Part shown: positions 34,893 through 43,740 of the stretch, in pieces
Position numbering within the stretch: position 1 is the stretch's first letter
Layout: each line of letters starts with the position of its first letter
Assembly (NCBI GenBank): GCA_963989385.1
Contig: OZ022501.1
Span: 2,056,001-2,120,000, forward strand
Length of the DNA stretch: 64,000 bases
Source: Ctena decussata
Taxonomy: Eukaryota > Mollusca > Bivalvia > Lucinida > Lucinidae
Direction of reading: 5' to 3'
Notes under the pieces: model-generated
What the model saw: only the letters and a program-made list of their open reading frames with translations
What the model was told of the DNA's origin: nothing
Database searches by the model: none
Program-made: the position numbers and the translations under genes

Positions 34893-35130
34893 TGAGCCGC
34901 GACACGAGAAAACCAACACTATGGTTGTGCGCCCAGTGCAGACTCAGATCAGCCTGGGCATCCGCCCAGTCTGATCAGAGACTTCGCTGTCCGCACGAAG
35001 GTAGCTTAGACCCTTAGCTACCCTTTAAGCGCAAAGCGAAGACTCTGATCAGACTGGGCGGATGCCTAGGCTGATCTGAGTCTACGCTGGGCGCACAACC
35101 ACATTGTTGGTTTTCTCGTATCGCGGCTCA
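34893..35130. mobile_element. Palindromic MITE family A, full copy
   Basis: tgagccgcgacacgag ... ctcgtatcgcggctca, 238 bp. Confidence 0.92.
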
Positions 35131-35616
35131 TTTGTGTTAACTTCAGGCACTTTTGATAAATTAAAAATGAGACCCAAGTGCAACAACTGAATACCATGTT
35201 ATTATCAGGAGTTCATACAATCAGATCCATATACCGGTATAACGGGAAAGACGTATATACATAAATTGACAAAATTTCGCGAAAGACACGCACAGTAAAC
35301 CGAAAGAACAGCTCTATCCCAAACAGGTGGTCATTCACTAATTCCAACGTAACGTCTGTTTTTAAGTATTTTCTATAAACAGAAGTTACATCATTTTTAG
35401 GTATTTTTATAATTTCAAATTTCAAAACAAACAGAAGAAAGGAAAGTGGGCAGCTATACAGGTGACCGATTAGCCAGATGACCATAGACACGCGGACATA
35501 TCAACATAAAACATTTAGGATACATAGCAGAAATACCGGTCAGCAATAGACAACACTTGGGCGAAGGGTGTGTGTGTGTGGGGGGGGGGGGGGGGGTAAC
35601 TTGCTTTACTGGATCC
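35131..35616. repeat. R1-related flank hosting the LTR element, with a G-run
   Basis: ctctatcccaaacaggtggtcattcac resembles the R1 words near 24690 and 25180. A TG run and G17 end at 35596. The sequence at the insertion site (ttactggatcc, continued at 41994 as atccacaccctcgccc) matches R1 near 24937-24960, so the retrotransposon landed in an R1 copy. Confidence 0.6.
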
Positions 35617-36227
35617 TGTTACGACCTGGCGGAGGTAACAAAAAAGATGGAAGTAAACCAGCAACAAGCCTGTTTTTAAACTTAACAAAATTTATTTACA
35701 TGTACATCAAAATAAAACAGTCATTTGTTAATCAAGAAAATATGTAATTTAAGATACCTTATTTTAGTCTGAATGTCCCTCAGAATTTAAAATACAAGTC
35801 CTTTAATAATTTCTGATCCCAGAAAATAAAGTCTGTATGAGCACATGAATATTTCCAATAGTCACAAAAATAATCCAGTTTGTTTAAATTCCAGTATAAC
35901 TTATTTAACTATAGACTGGTGAAACTTACAAAGATCCCCAAAATGAAAATCTGTCCTCTTTATATAATATCTAGGAACATTCCGGAACTAACCAAAAATA
36001 GATCTTACCAAAAAGTACTCAATTCTGACATAATTTCATACCAGAAGATTCTTAATGTTTACAACAGAAAGGTCTAATATTTTCTCAGTACTAAAAATAG
36101 TTATTCCAGAATGTTCTAAAGTACAATGTAAACAACTTGTTTATTTCAAACCTAGTAAACATCTAAAAACTGCAAAGTCATGGTAAAAGAAAATATTTAC
36201 ACTAAATTAAACACCATATTCATAACA
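35617..36227 (-). repeat. 3' LTR of the Gmr1-like element
   Basis: 611 bp, TG...CA. Same heat-shock motifs as the other LTR (35974-35988, 36044-36051, 36103-36117), a TATA box at 35958-35966 and a poly(A) signal (aataaa on the minus strand) at 35691-35696. It supplies the 3' end of the transcript. Confidence 0.95.
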
Positions 36228-36239
36228 CTTCCCCTCTTC
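36228..36239 (-). other. Polypurine tract
   Basis: The minus strand reads gaagaggggaag directly against the 3' LTR, the expected site and composition for the plus-strand primer. Confidence 0.85.
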
Positions 36240-36371
36240 AAGGAAAAGAAAGTTTTATGAAATAAAGCTTTCTTTTGCCATATGACCAATTATAAAACAA
36301 AATTAAGTTTAATGCATATACACTGTACATATATCAGTACCAATCCAGACATCATGTAGTAATAGCCAAAT

Positions 36372-39300
36372 TTAGGCTCTTGAAAGTGCATCCGGGATAA
36401 TATTATCTTTTCCTCTGATATGTCTGATGTCAAGATTGTACTCCTGCAACATGAGACTCCACCTGAGTAACCGCTGATTTTTGTTCTTCATTTTATGAAT
36501 GAAGGTCAGTGGATTGTGATCACTGAAGATAACAATTGGTGTGGCTGAAGAAGATAAGTACACTTCAAATTGCTGAAGAGCAAGGATGAGAGATAAACAC
36601 TCTTTTTCAATAGTAGAGTAATTTCTCTGATGTTTGTTGAACTTCTTAGAAAAGTAACAAACAGGGTGATCCACACCATCATTATCTTCTTGAATCAAAA
36701 CACTGCCTGCACCAACGTCACTAGCATCTACCGCCATTTTAAATGCTTTGTTGAAGTCTGGTGCTAAGAGAACTGGAGCACTCTTAAGTATGGCCTTAAG
36801 CTTATCAAAGGACTTTTGACAGTCTTCATTCCAAATATATTTCTTTCCTTTACCTAGCAAATTTGTCAAGGGTTCTGCAATTACAGAGAAGTTATTACAG
36901 AACTTCCTATAATATCCTGCCATACCAAGAAAGCGCATCAGTTGTCTCTTGCATGTAGGTACAGGAAAATCCGAGATAGCCTCCACTTTAGCTTCTACAG
37001 GTTTTACCTGACCTTGACCCACAACATGTCCTAGAAATGTCAAATTTGCGTGAAAGAATTCACTTTTTGCTAAATTGATTGTCAATTTTGCATCACTAAG
37101 TCTTTGAAAGAATTCTCTGATAGTCTGTAGATGTAGTTTCCATTCATCGTTGAAGATGATTGCATCGTCGATGTATGCTTTACAACCACCCAGATCAGAT
37201 GTCAAGCTATTTATAAGTCTCTGAAACGTTGCTGGAGAGTTTTTCATACCAAATGGCATAACCTTATACTGATAGAGTCCATCTGGTGTAACAAATGCCG
37301 AAATCTCCTTAGCTCTGTCTGTCAAAGGAATTTGCCAAAATCCTTTCAGAAGATCAAATTTAGTAACATATTTGGCTTGTCCAATTTGATCAATACAGTC
37401 ATCAATACGTGGGATTGGAAATGTATCCGTTTTAGTCACAGAATTAACTTTTCGATAGTCTGTACACATGCGAAAAGTTCCATCAGGTTTTGGCACCAGA
37501 ATACAAGGAGAACTCCAGTCACTTTGACTTGGTTCTATAAAATCATTTTCCAGCAAATATTGAATTTCTTCCCTGAGATACTGTTGCTTCACAGGGTTCA
37601 TTCGATAAGGATGTTGCTTCACAGGCTTTGCGCCATCAATGTCAACATCATGAAAGATTCTGTCAGTCCTGGTTGGAATGTCCGGAAATAAGTGCTCATA
37701 TTCAAGAATTAACTGTTTTAGTTCAAGTCTCTTGACTGGATCCAGGTGTGACAGTTTCTGGTCGAGATCCTTTAAGATGTCAGAATTCTGGAGTTTTGAT
37801 GATGAGGGATCAGATTTTATAAAGTTCATATCCTCAGAGTCCATTTCAGATTGCTCTTGAGGGACATAATTTACTACACTTATTGGTGAAACAACTGAAT
37901 TATCCCTATCAATGTACTTTTTCAACATATTAATATGACATAACTGTTTTTCCTTGCGCCTCCCAGGTGTGTTGATAATATAATTTACATCACTGAGCTT
38001 TTTGTCAACAGTGTAAGGGCCGTAATATCTGGCCTGCAGAGGTCTGCCAGGAATTGGCAAAAGAGCAAGTACCTTCTCTCCAGGTTTAAAATTTCTTTCC
38101 CTGGCATTTTCATCATAATGAAATTTCATTTTGTTTTGAGCTGATTTGAGATTGTACCGAGCAGCTTCACAGGCTTTTGACAATCTGTTATTGAAGTCAG
38201 AAACATACTGAAGCAAATTCAAAGAACTGTTATCATCAGAAAGAAATTTCTCTTTCAAAAGTTTCAGTGGTCCACGAACTGTGTGACCAAAAACAAGCTC
38301 AAATGGGCTGAAACCAAGTGATTCTTGTACGGATTCCCTAGCTGCAAATAACAGGAAATGAATGCCTTCATCCCAATCCTTTTCAGTGTCAAAGCAGTAA
38401 GATCTGATCATGTTTTTCAGTGTTTGATGAAATCGTTCTAAGGCACCTTGACTTTCAGGATGATATGCTGATGACCGATATTGCTTAATGCCTAATTCAT
38501 GCATCACTTGCTGAAATATTCCTGACATAAAATTAGAGCCTTGATCTGACTGAACAGATTTAGGGAGGCCTACAAATGTGAAAAACTTCACAAGAGCCTT
38601 AACTATGGTCTTTGTCTTGATATTCCTAAGTGGAATGGCTTCTGGGAAACGTGTGGAAGCACACATTATGGTCAAAAGATATTCACAACCTGACTTTGTT
38701 TTGGGTAAAGGACCTACACAATCAATAATTATTCTGCTAAAAGGTTCCTCAAATGCAGGAATTGGCTGCAAATGGGCTTTAGGGATAGTTTGATTAGGTT
38801 TTCCTACCATTTGACATGTATGGCAAGATTTGCAATGTTTAGAAACATCAGATTTTAACCCTGGCCAGTAGAAATGATTAAGAATCTTGTGATAGGTCTT
38901 GTTTACACCTAAATGACCTGACAAGGGAGTTTCGTGAGCTAAGTTTAAAATTTCAGGGCGATAAACCCTTGGAACCACAATTTGGTGGTTAACAGTCCAC
39001 TCGTCTTCTGCTGAGACATCAGGAGGACGCCATTTTCTCATCAAAATGTCATTTTTGACATAATAGCAAACAGGAACCTGGGACATGTCATTCTCATCTA
39101 AAACCCTTTCAAATAAAGGTGAGATCTCAGGATCACTGTGTTGTTCTTTGCAAAGCTGTGACCTTGACAGCAGGTCATTACCTTGGTCATTTGAAAATGA
39201 AGGAGAGTGATCTGGGTTGGACACAGATGAGGTGTGAGTAAAGTCTGTCTGCATGTCAGACAGGCTGGGTGAAAGAGATTTTGAAATCTCATCATTAAAA

Positions 39301-41267
39301 GACTGACCTATAAAAGTATCAGTTAAATCAATGTCCTGATTCCCATCATTCAATATGGCTTTCTTTGCCATAGCCCTAGTGACAGCACACGAGGGGTAAA
39401 GGTCAGGAATTTCCTGCTCAATGGGGTCAGGTGGTTGATCAACACAAGGTGTGTTGGTCAAAAGTGGATTAACCACAACCTTATCTCCTGCTAGGTCATT
39501 GCCTAACAATAAGTGAACACCTTTAAAAGGTAATGAAGGTCTAATACCAACAGCCACTGGACCAGAAATTAAGTCTGAGGACAAATAAATGTTATGAAGC
39601 GGTACACTAACAAATCCACATTCTACACCCTGAATAAGGACACTTGTCCCAGAAGAAGTCTTCTCGGAAAATGGCAGGGTATCTGCCAAAATAAGGGATT
39701 GAGAAGCTCCAGTATCTCGTAAGATAGTAATAGGGGTAGACTGGGCAAAGTCACAATTTAGTGACACAAAACCTTCTGATAAGAATGGTTCATAAATCTC
39801 CATAACAGAATCAGTCTCAGAAATTTTGGCCTGAATAGGAATTTGATCCTGAACACAAGACTGTGGTGTTGACCGTAAAGAGGTAAGACCTGTGGGTTTT
39901 GGGCCCTCTTGTTTTTCTCTCTTCCTCTTTAAAAGTAAACATTCAGAAATTATATGTCCCGTTTGCTTACAATAATTACAAATAGGCTGAGATAAGGGAT
40001 TTTGACCTTTGTTTTCACCAGAGGGTTTTGGTTTTGGAGTATATGAGGGACTGGAATTGCCAGATGGATTACTCGGACTGAATTTTGGACCTGACTGAGG
40101 GAAAAAGGTCTTTTTAGGAAAAGGCTTGTGCACAAAAGAAGTCTTATGAGTTAAAGCATAATCATCAGCCAAACGAGCTGCTGCCTCTAACGTTTCGACT
40201 TCCTTTTCATCTAAAAATGATTTAATGTCAGAATTAATGCACCTTTTAAATTCTTCAACAAGCATGAGCTGTCTAAGTTTACCATGATCAGAGCCTACTT
40301 TCTTTGATGAGCTCCACCTATCAAATAACTGCTCTTTTGTCCTAGCAAATTCAACATAAGTTTTGTCATTTTCTTTTCTACAATTCCTAAATTTCTGCCT
40401 GTAAGCCTCAGGGACCAACTCATAAGCCTTAAGAATAACTTCTTTTACTTTGTCATAATCTGAGCTCTGCTCGAGAGAAAGTTGAGTATAAATTTCGCGA
40501 GCCTTGCCGATCACAACGCTCTGAAGAAGCAAAGTCCAATGCTCTTTTGGCCATTTCAAATTTTCAGCTACTTTTTCAAAGTGAAGAAAATATTTATCAA
40601 CTTCTTTTTCTTGAAATGGAGGAACGAGTCTGATGTGTTTAGTTACATCAAAAACTTTGGTTGAGTCCAAAGGCAAAGATTTTGATTTAGTCTTGTCTTG
40701 TATCTCAATTTCTTTCATTCTAATTTGAAATTGTCTTTCTCTCTCTTTTTCTTCTTTCTCATATTTCAATTTCTCCTTTTCAATTTCAATTCTTTCTTTT
40801 TCAAATTTTAATTTTTCCTTTTCTATTTCAATTCTTTCTTCTTTTTCTAATTTTTCTTTTTGCATTTCTCTTTCTTTTTCTTTTTCTCGTTCTTCCATTT
40901 CTAACCTTAATTTTTCATGTTCTAATGTTTGTTTCTGCAACCTTTCTTCTCGTTCCAATGTTTCAAGCCTAATTCTTTCCTCATGCTCTAACCTTAATTT
41001 TTCTATTTCAAGTTGTCTCTGAATTTCTAATTCTCTCATCTGCAAATCTGTCTGAGTGACAAGAATGTGAGAGGTTGCAGAGGAATCAAAAATTTCTTCA
41101 TCAACAAAGAACTGAATCAAAATATTCTTAATTTCATGTTTTAACATAGACCTTTTGACTGAAGATAATTCATAATGTGCTGCAATATCCAATAAGTCTG
41201 TCTTTTTGGCCAAGTTCAACAGCTCCTGAGAAGGCGCAGCAATGAATTTATCAAGATCAAAAGACAT
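36372..41267 (-). CDS. Gag-Pol polyprotein of Gmr1-like retrotransposon (PR-INT-RT-RH)
   Basis: 1,631 residues from the first ATG (41267; context atcATGt). The frame is open further upstream but only from a non-ATG codon. Order: residues 74-194 a very charged E/K/R helix, likely coiled coil; 205-374 Gag capsid with a SCAN-like part (EAYRQKFRNC ... LVEEFKRC); 430-443 CCHC knuckle (C430, C433, H438, C443); 518-521 DTGA, aspartic protease; 778-818 integrase zinc finger (H778, H785, C815, C818); D849, D908, E944, a D,D-35-E core; 1083 GPY/F module; RT with D1305 and YIDD at 1365-1368; RNase H with D1514 and SDHNPL at about 1582. It ends DALSRA with no domain after RNase H. A single frame holds Gag and Pol, with no frameshift or stop between them. 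Enzymes make and integrate cDNA; Gag forms the particle. Confidence 0.96.
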   Translation of the reverse strand: MSFDLDKFIAAPSQELLNLAKKTDLLDIAAHYELSSVKRSMLKHEIKNILIQFFVDEEIFDSSATSHILVTQTDLQMRELEIQRQLEIEKLRLEHEERIRLETLEREERLQKQTLEHEKLRLEMEEREKEKEREMQKEKLEKEERIEIEKEKLKFEKERIEIEKEKLKYEKEEKERERQFQIRMKEIEIQDKTKSKSLPLDSTKVFDVTKHIRLVPPFQEKEVDKYFLHFEKVAENLKWPKEHWTLLLQSVVIGKAREIYTQLSLEQSSDYDKVKEVILKAYELVPEAYRQKFRNCRKENDKTYVEFARTKEQLFDRWSSSKKVGSDHGKLRQLMLVEEFKRCINSDIKSFLDEKEVETLEAAARLADDYALTHKTSFVHKPFPKKTFFPQSGPKFSPSNPSGNSSPSYTPKPKPSGENKGQNPLSQPICNYCKQTGHIISECLLLKRKREKQEGPKPTGLTSLRSTPQSCVQDQIPIQAKISETDSVMEIYEPFLSEGFVSLNCDFAQSTPITILRDTGASQSLILADTLPFSEKTSSGTSVLIQGVECGFVSVPLHNIYLSSDLISGPVAVGIRPSLPFKGVHLLLGNDLAGDKVVVNPLLTNTPCVDQPPDPIEQEIPDLYPSCAVTRAMAKKAILNDGNQDIDLTDTFIGQSFNDEISKSLSPSLSDMQTDFTHTSSVSNPDHSPSFSNDQGNDLLSRSQLCKEQHSDPEISPLFERVLDENDMSQVPVCYYVKNDILMRKWRPPDVSAEDEWTVNHQIVVPRVYRPEILNLAHETPLSGHLGVNKTYHKILNHFYWPGLKSDVSKHCKSCHTCQMVGKPNQTIPKAHLQPIPAFEEPFSRIIIDCVGPLPKTKSGCEYLLTIMCASTRFPEAIPLRNIKTKTIVKALVKFFTFVGLPKSVQSDQGSNFMSGIFQQVMHELGIKQYRSSAYHPESQGALERFHQTLKNMIRSYCFDTEKDWDEGIHFLLFAARESVQESLGFSPFELVFGHTVRGPLKLLKEKFLSDDNSSLNLLQYVSDFNNRLSKACEAARYNLKSAQNKMKFHYDENARERNFKPGEKVLALLPIPGRPLQARYYGPYTVDKKLSDVNYIINTPGRRKEKQLCHINMLKKYIDRDNSVVSPISVVNYVPQEQSEMDSEDMNFIKSDPSSSKLQNSDILKDLDQKLSHLDPVKRLELKQLILEYEHLFPDIPTRTDRIFHDVDIDGAKPVKQHPYRMNPVKQQYLREEIQYLLENDFIEPSQSDWSSPCILVPKPDGTFRMCTDYRKVNSVTKTDTFPIPRIDDCIDQIGQAKYVTKFDLLKGFWQIPLTDRAKEISAFVTPDGLYQYKVMPFGMKNSPATFQRLINSLTSDLGGCKAYIDDAIIFNDEWKLHLQTIREFFQRLSDAKLTINLAKSEFFHANLTFLGHVVGQGQVKPVEAKVEAISDFPVPTCKRQLMRFLGMAGYYRKFCNNFSVIAEPLTNLLGKGKKYIWNEDCQKSFDKLKAILKSAPVLLAPDFNKAFKMAVDASDVGAGSVLIQEDNDGVDHPVCYFSKKFNKHQRNYSTIEKECLSLILALQQFEVYLSSSATPIVIFSDHNPLTFIHKMKNKNQRLLRWSLMLQEYNLDIRHIRGKDNIIPDALSRA

Positions 41268-41360
41268 GATAGCTTTTTGCTGGCTTAACTTATTTGAATA
41301 GCAAACAGTGAAAACTTTTTTTTTGTAATTCAAAATTGTTTGATGCACTAGAAATTTCAA

Positions 41361-41380
41361 TCTCGGACGCGAGCCCCCAA
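41361..41380 (-). other. Primer binding site-like sequence
   Basis: Two bases inside the 5' LTR the minus strand reads tgggggctcgcgtccgag. It resembles the tRNA-Pro-complementary site tgggggctcg-tccgg with two extra bases. The TGG start and position fit a PBS; the tRNA identity is inferred. Confidence 0.6.
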
Positions 41381-41382
41381 TT

Positions 41383-41993
41383 TGTTACGACCTGGCGGAG
41401 GTAACAAAAAAGATGGAAGTAAACCAGCAACAAGCCTGTTTTTAAACTTAACAAAATTTATTTACATGTACATCAAAATAAAACAGTCATTTGTTAATCA
41501 AGAAAATATGTAATTTAAGATACCTTATTTTAGTCTGAATGTCCCTCAGAATTTAAAATACAAGTCCTTTAATAATTTCTGATCCCAGAAAATAAAGTCT
41601 GTATGAGCACATGAATATTTCCAATAGTCACAAAAATAATCCAGTTTGTTTAAATTCCAGTATAACTTATTTAACTATAGACTGGTGAAACTTACAAAGA
41701 TCCCCAAAATGAAAATCTGTCCTCTTTATATAATATCTAGGAACATTCCGGAACTAACCAAAAATAGATCTTACCAAAAAGTACTCAATTCTGACATAAT
41801 TTCATACCAGAAGATTCTTAATGTTTACAACAGAAAGGTCTAATATTTTCTCAGTACTAAAAATAGTTATTCCAGAATGTTCTAAAGTACAATGTAAACA
41901 ACTTGTTTATTTCAAACCTAGTAAACATCTAAAAACTGCAAAGTCATGGTAAAAGAAAATATTTACACTAAATTAAACACCATATTCATAACA
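41383..41993 (-). repeat. 5' LTR (promoter LTR) of the Gmr1-like element
   Basis: Same 611 bp sequence as 35617-36227. Transcription should start about 25-30 bp left of the TATA box at 41724-41732, and the poly(A) signal is at 41457-41462, giving U3-R-U5 from right to left. Confidence 0.95.
41724..41883 (-). promoter_or_regulatory. TATA box with upstream heat-shock elements
   Basis: The minus-strand TATA box (tatataaag, 41724-41732) lies 7 bp downstream of a perfect nGAAnnTTCnnGAAn (41740-41754). A two-pentamer GAA-TTC is at 41810-41817, and a perfect nTTCnnGAAnnTTCn at 41869-41883. All are upstream of the TATA box in the sense of transcription. This is the binding pattern of trimeric HSF1, so heat or stress induction is predicted. 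The motifs are seen directly; activity is inferred. Confidence 0.75.
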
Positions 41994-42350
41994 ATCCACA
42001 CCCTCGCCCTTAGTTTCCGCAATGGTTCAACTCCCAACCCAAAGAATAACACCTACACACAACCAGACTAACGGAAGCATCAGTTTGGACATAAGAAAAA
42101 AATATAATAATAGCAGACCACAGATAAACGAACACAAGAACAACAGTGGAAAACAACAACAGAAGTATTGTCTTGGAACGGTTATTAATAAATAACAGAG
42201 TCGCTGGGGTGAGGGAGGGGGTGGTTAGATCCAAAGCCTCTCCCCTCTGCTTCTGCAGTGGTTTGAATTATTTAGTTAGCTGCTTGGTCCGCATGAAGGT
42301 TTCCTAACCCATCAATGAAACATCGACGGAAACAAAAAATCACAGATAAG
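41994..42350. repeat. R1-related flank right of the LTR element
   Basis: atccacaccctcgccctt, ttggaacggttattaataa, tctgcagtggt and ttggtccgcatgaagg match the R1 blocks near 24890-25010 and 25309-25430. Continuation of the target repeat. Confidence 0.6.
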
Positions 42351-42539
42351 GCCAATGATGAATCAGAGATGAGGACTCAGATTTAGTCGAAACTCAATAG
42401 CCAGATTTAGATAATTACAAAATAAAACTTTTGTTTATTTTTTTTTTTTCTGAAAAGGGTTTCACTACAAAATCATGCAAAAAAAAAGCGCACCACTGAC
42501 CATCCGATCAGATGTATCCAATACAATAAAGCTGTTGTC

Positions 42540-42901
42540 TAGAGGCAGTATGTATTTCAACATTTTTGTTGCGGTTGCATTTGTTTTATGTTCGGTGCTG
42601 TTTAAGTTATAGTGTTCTCAGTTTAATCCTTCTATCATAAAAATAGAAAATAGGTAAAAATAATTGTTAAATGTTTTTCGTATAATTTGCTTAGTCCGTT
42701 GTAACCCGTCTGTTGGTCTAAATTATTTAGTTCAATAAAGATAGCTGAGTTGCCATCTATTTGGGAAAGAGCTGCTGACTCGGCTTATCACTTGTAATTT
42801 ATTGTTTGTTGGGATGTCTTTGTCAATCTTTCCCTTTGATGTTGGGGATAGGGTTTGGGATCTGATTCAGTCAGTTCCTGAAGTGTAGTTACTCTTTAAA
42901 T
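42540..42901 (+). repeat. Dispersed repeat family R1, plus copy
   Basis: tgcggttgcatttgttttatg ... gtagttactctttaaa. The best uninterrupted copy here; its inverted counterpart at 23728-24870 is split. Confidence 0.85.
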
Positions 42902-43600
42902 TAAAATATTTCACAGTAAGGTATGAAGAGGTTAACGTGACCGTTCTTAGTTCATGTAACAGTAAGATACAAAAATGGTGAATATACAGCTTTATTGACA
43001 TGCAAACGCGTCGGTCATTATGTTATGTTTGTAGACCATTACAACTGCAAACAAAGGTTAAGAAATGTTTTATTATATAATAATTCTAAAAATGCAGTTT
43101 CCTTTTGATACATATGACGACACAACATGGTATTATCTTGCCGTAAACATTAATATACGTGAAAATCTACGTCACGAAAATACAAACGAAGTCAGCGTAA
43201 AAATAATAGTTACTGACTGACCGGTGAATATCGCAAAATATTGACCGACACGTGACGCCAAATCAGCCAATGAAATTGTGTGTTACATCACGGTCACATG
43301 TAAATTAAATACAACGTATAACGCGGTGAGTACGGACATATTGGTTTTGTTTCAAGTCTTGTAACGATGGTCTCTAAGGGCTCAGCGAAACAAATCCATG
43401 GTTACACCTCGTGGTATCAACACTCTGTCCATGAATTTGACCATTCGGAGTGACAATGACATTTAAAGACTTGACTATATGCTGTGTAGTGTTAGTATGA
43501 TGTAAGAGAGTAGTATGACCTGGGTAATGAGTAAAATATAAAAAGGTGACTATCAGCTGCTTAGTGACAGCGCGGTATAAAGAGATGAAAGAGAGCTGTT
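42902..43600. other. Unassigned sequence
   Basis: No gene seen. The words gaatatcgcaaaatattgacc and cacgtgacgcc look repeat-derived, but there is no second copy in this window. Confidence 0.35.
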
Positions 43601-43603
43601 TGG

Positions 43604-43680
43604 TGGCAGTGGCAAAAGAAAGAGTAGAATTAGAAATGCATTATGCATTTCTTATTCTACTCTTTTCTTTGGCCACTGCC
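43604..43680. repeat. Palindrome centred on atgcattatgcat
   Basis: ggcagtggcaaaagaaagag... pairs with ...ctcttttctttggccactgcc. Arms about 37 bp. Confidence 0.85.
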
Positions 43681-43740
43681 TCTACTCTTTCTTTGGCCAC
43701 TGTCACCACACAGTTCTTACAGTACAACATCAAGAGTTGA

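Larger units (their letters stand above)
35617..41993 (-). mobile_element. Ty3/gypsy LTR retrotransposon, Gmr1-like order, apparently intact
   Basis: A 6,377 bp element transcribed leftward. Its 611 bp LTRs read as identical at every base I compared, start TGTTA and end TAACA, and are flanked by a 4 bp duplication (atcc at 35613-35616 and 41994-41997). It has a primer-binding-site-like stretch, a purine tract, and one uninterrupted Gag-Pol frame. Integrase precedes reverse transcriptase, the order described for Gmr1-like elements. No envelope frame. Identical LTRs plus an open frame mean a very recent insertion and possible activity. Confidence 0.95.

Noticed and set aside
37332..40664. Plus-strand and overlapping short frames inside the LTR element
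   Set aside because: They are antisense or out-of-frame shadows of the 1,631-residue polyprotein.
41646..41843. 65-codon plus-strand frame repeated at 35880-36077
   Set aside because: Identical in both LTRs and on the strand opposite to the element's transcription; simply LTR sequence.
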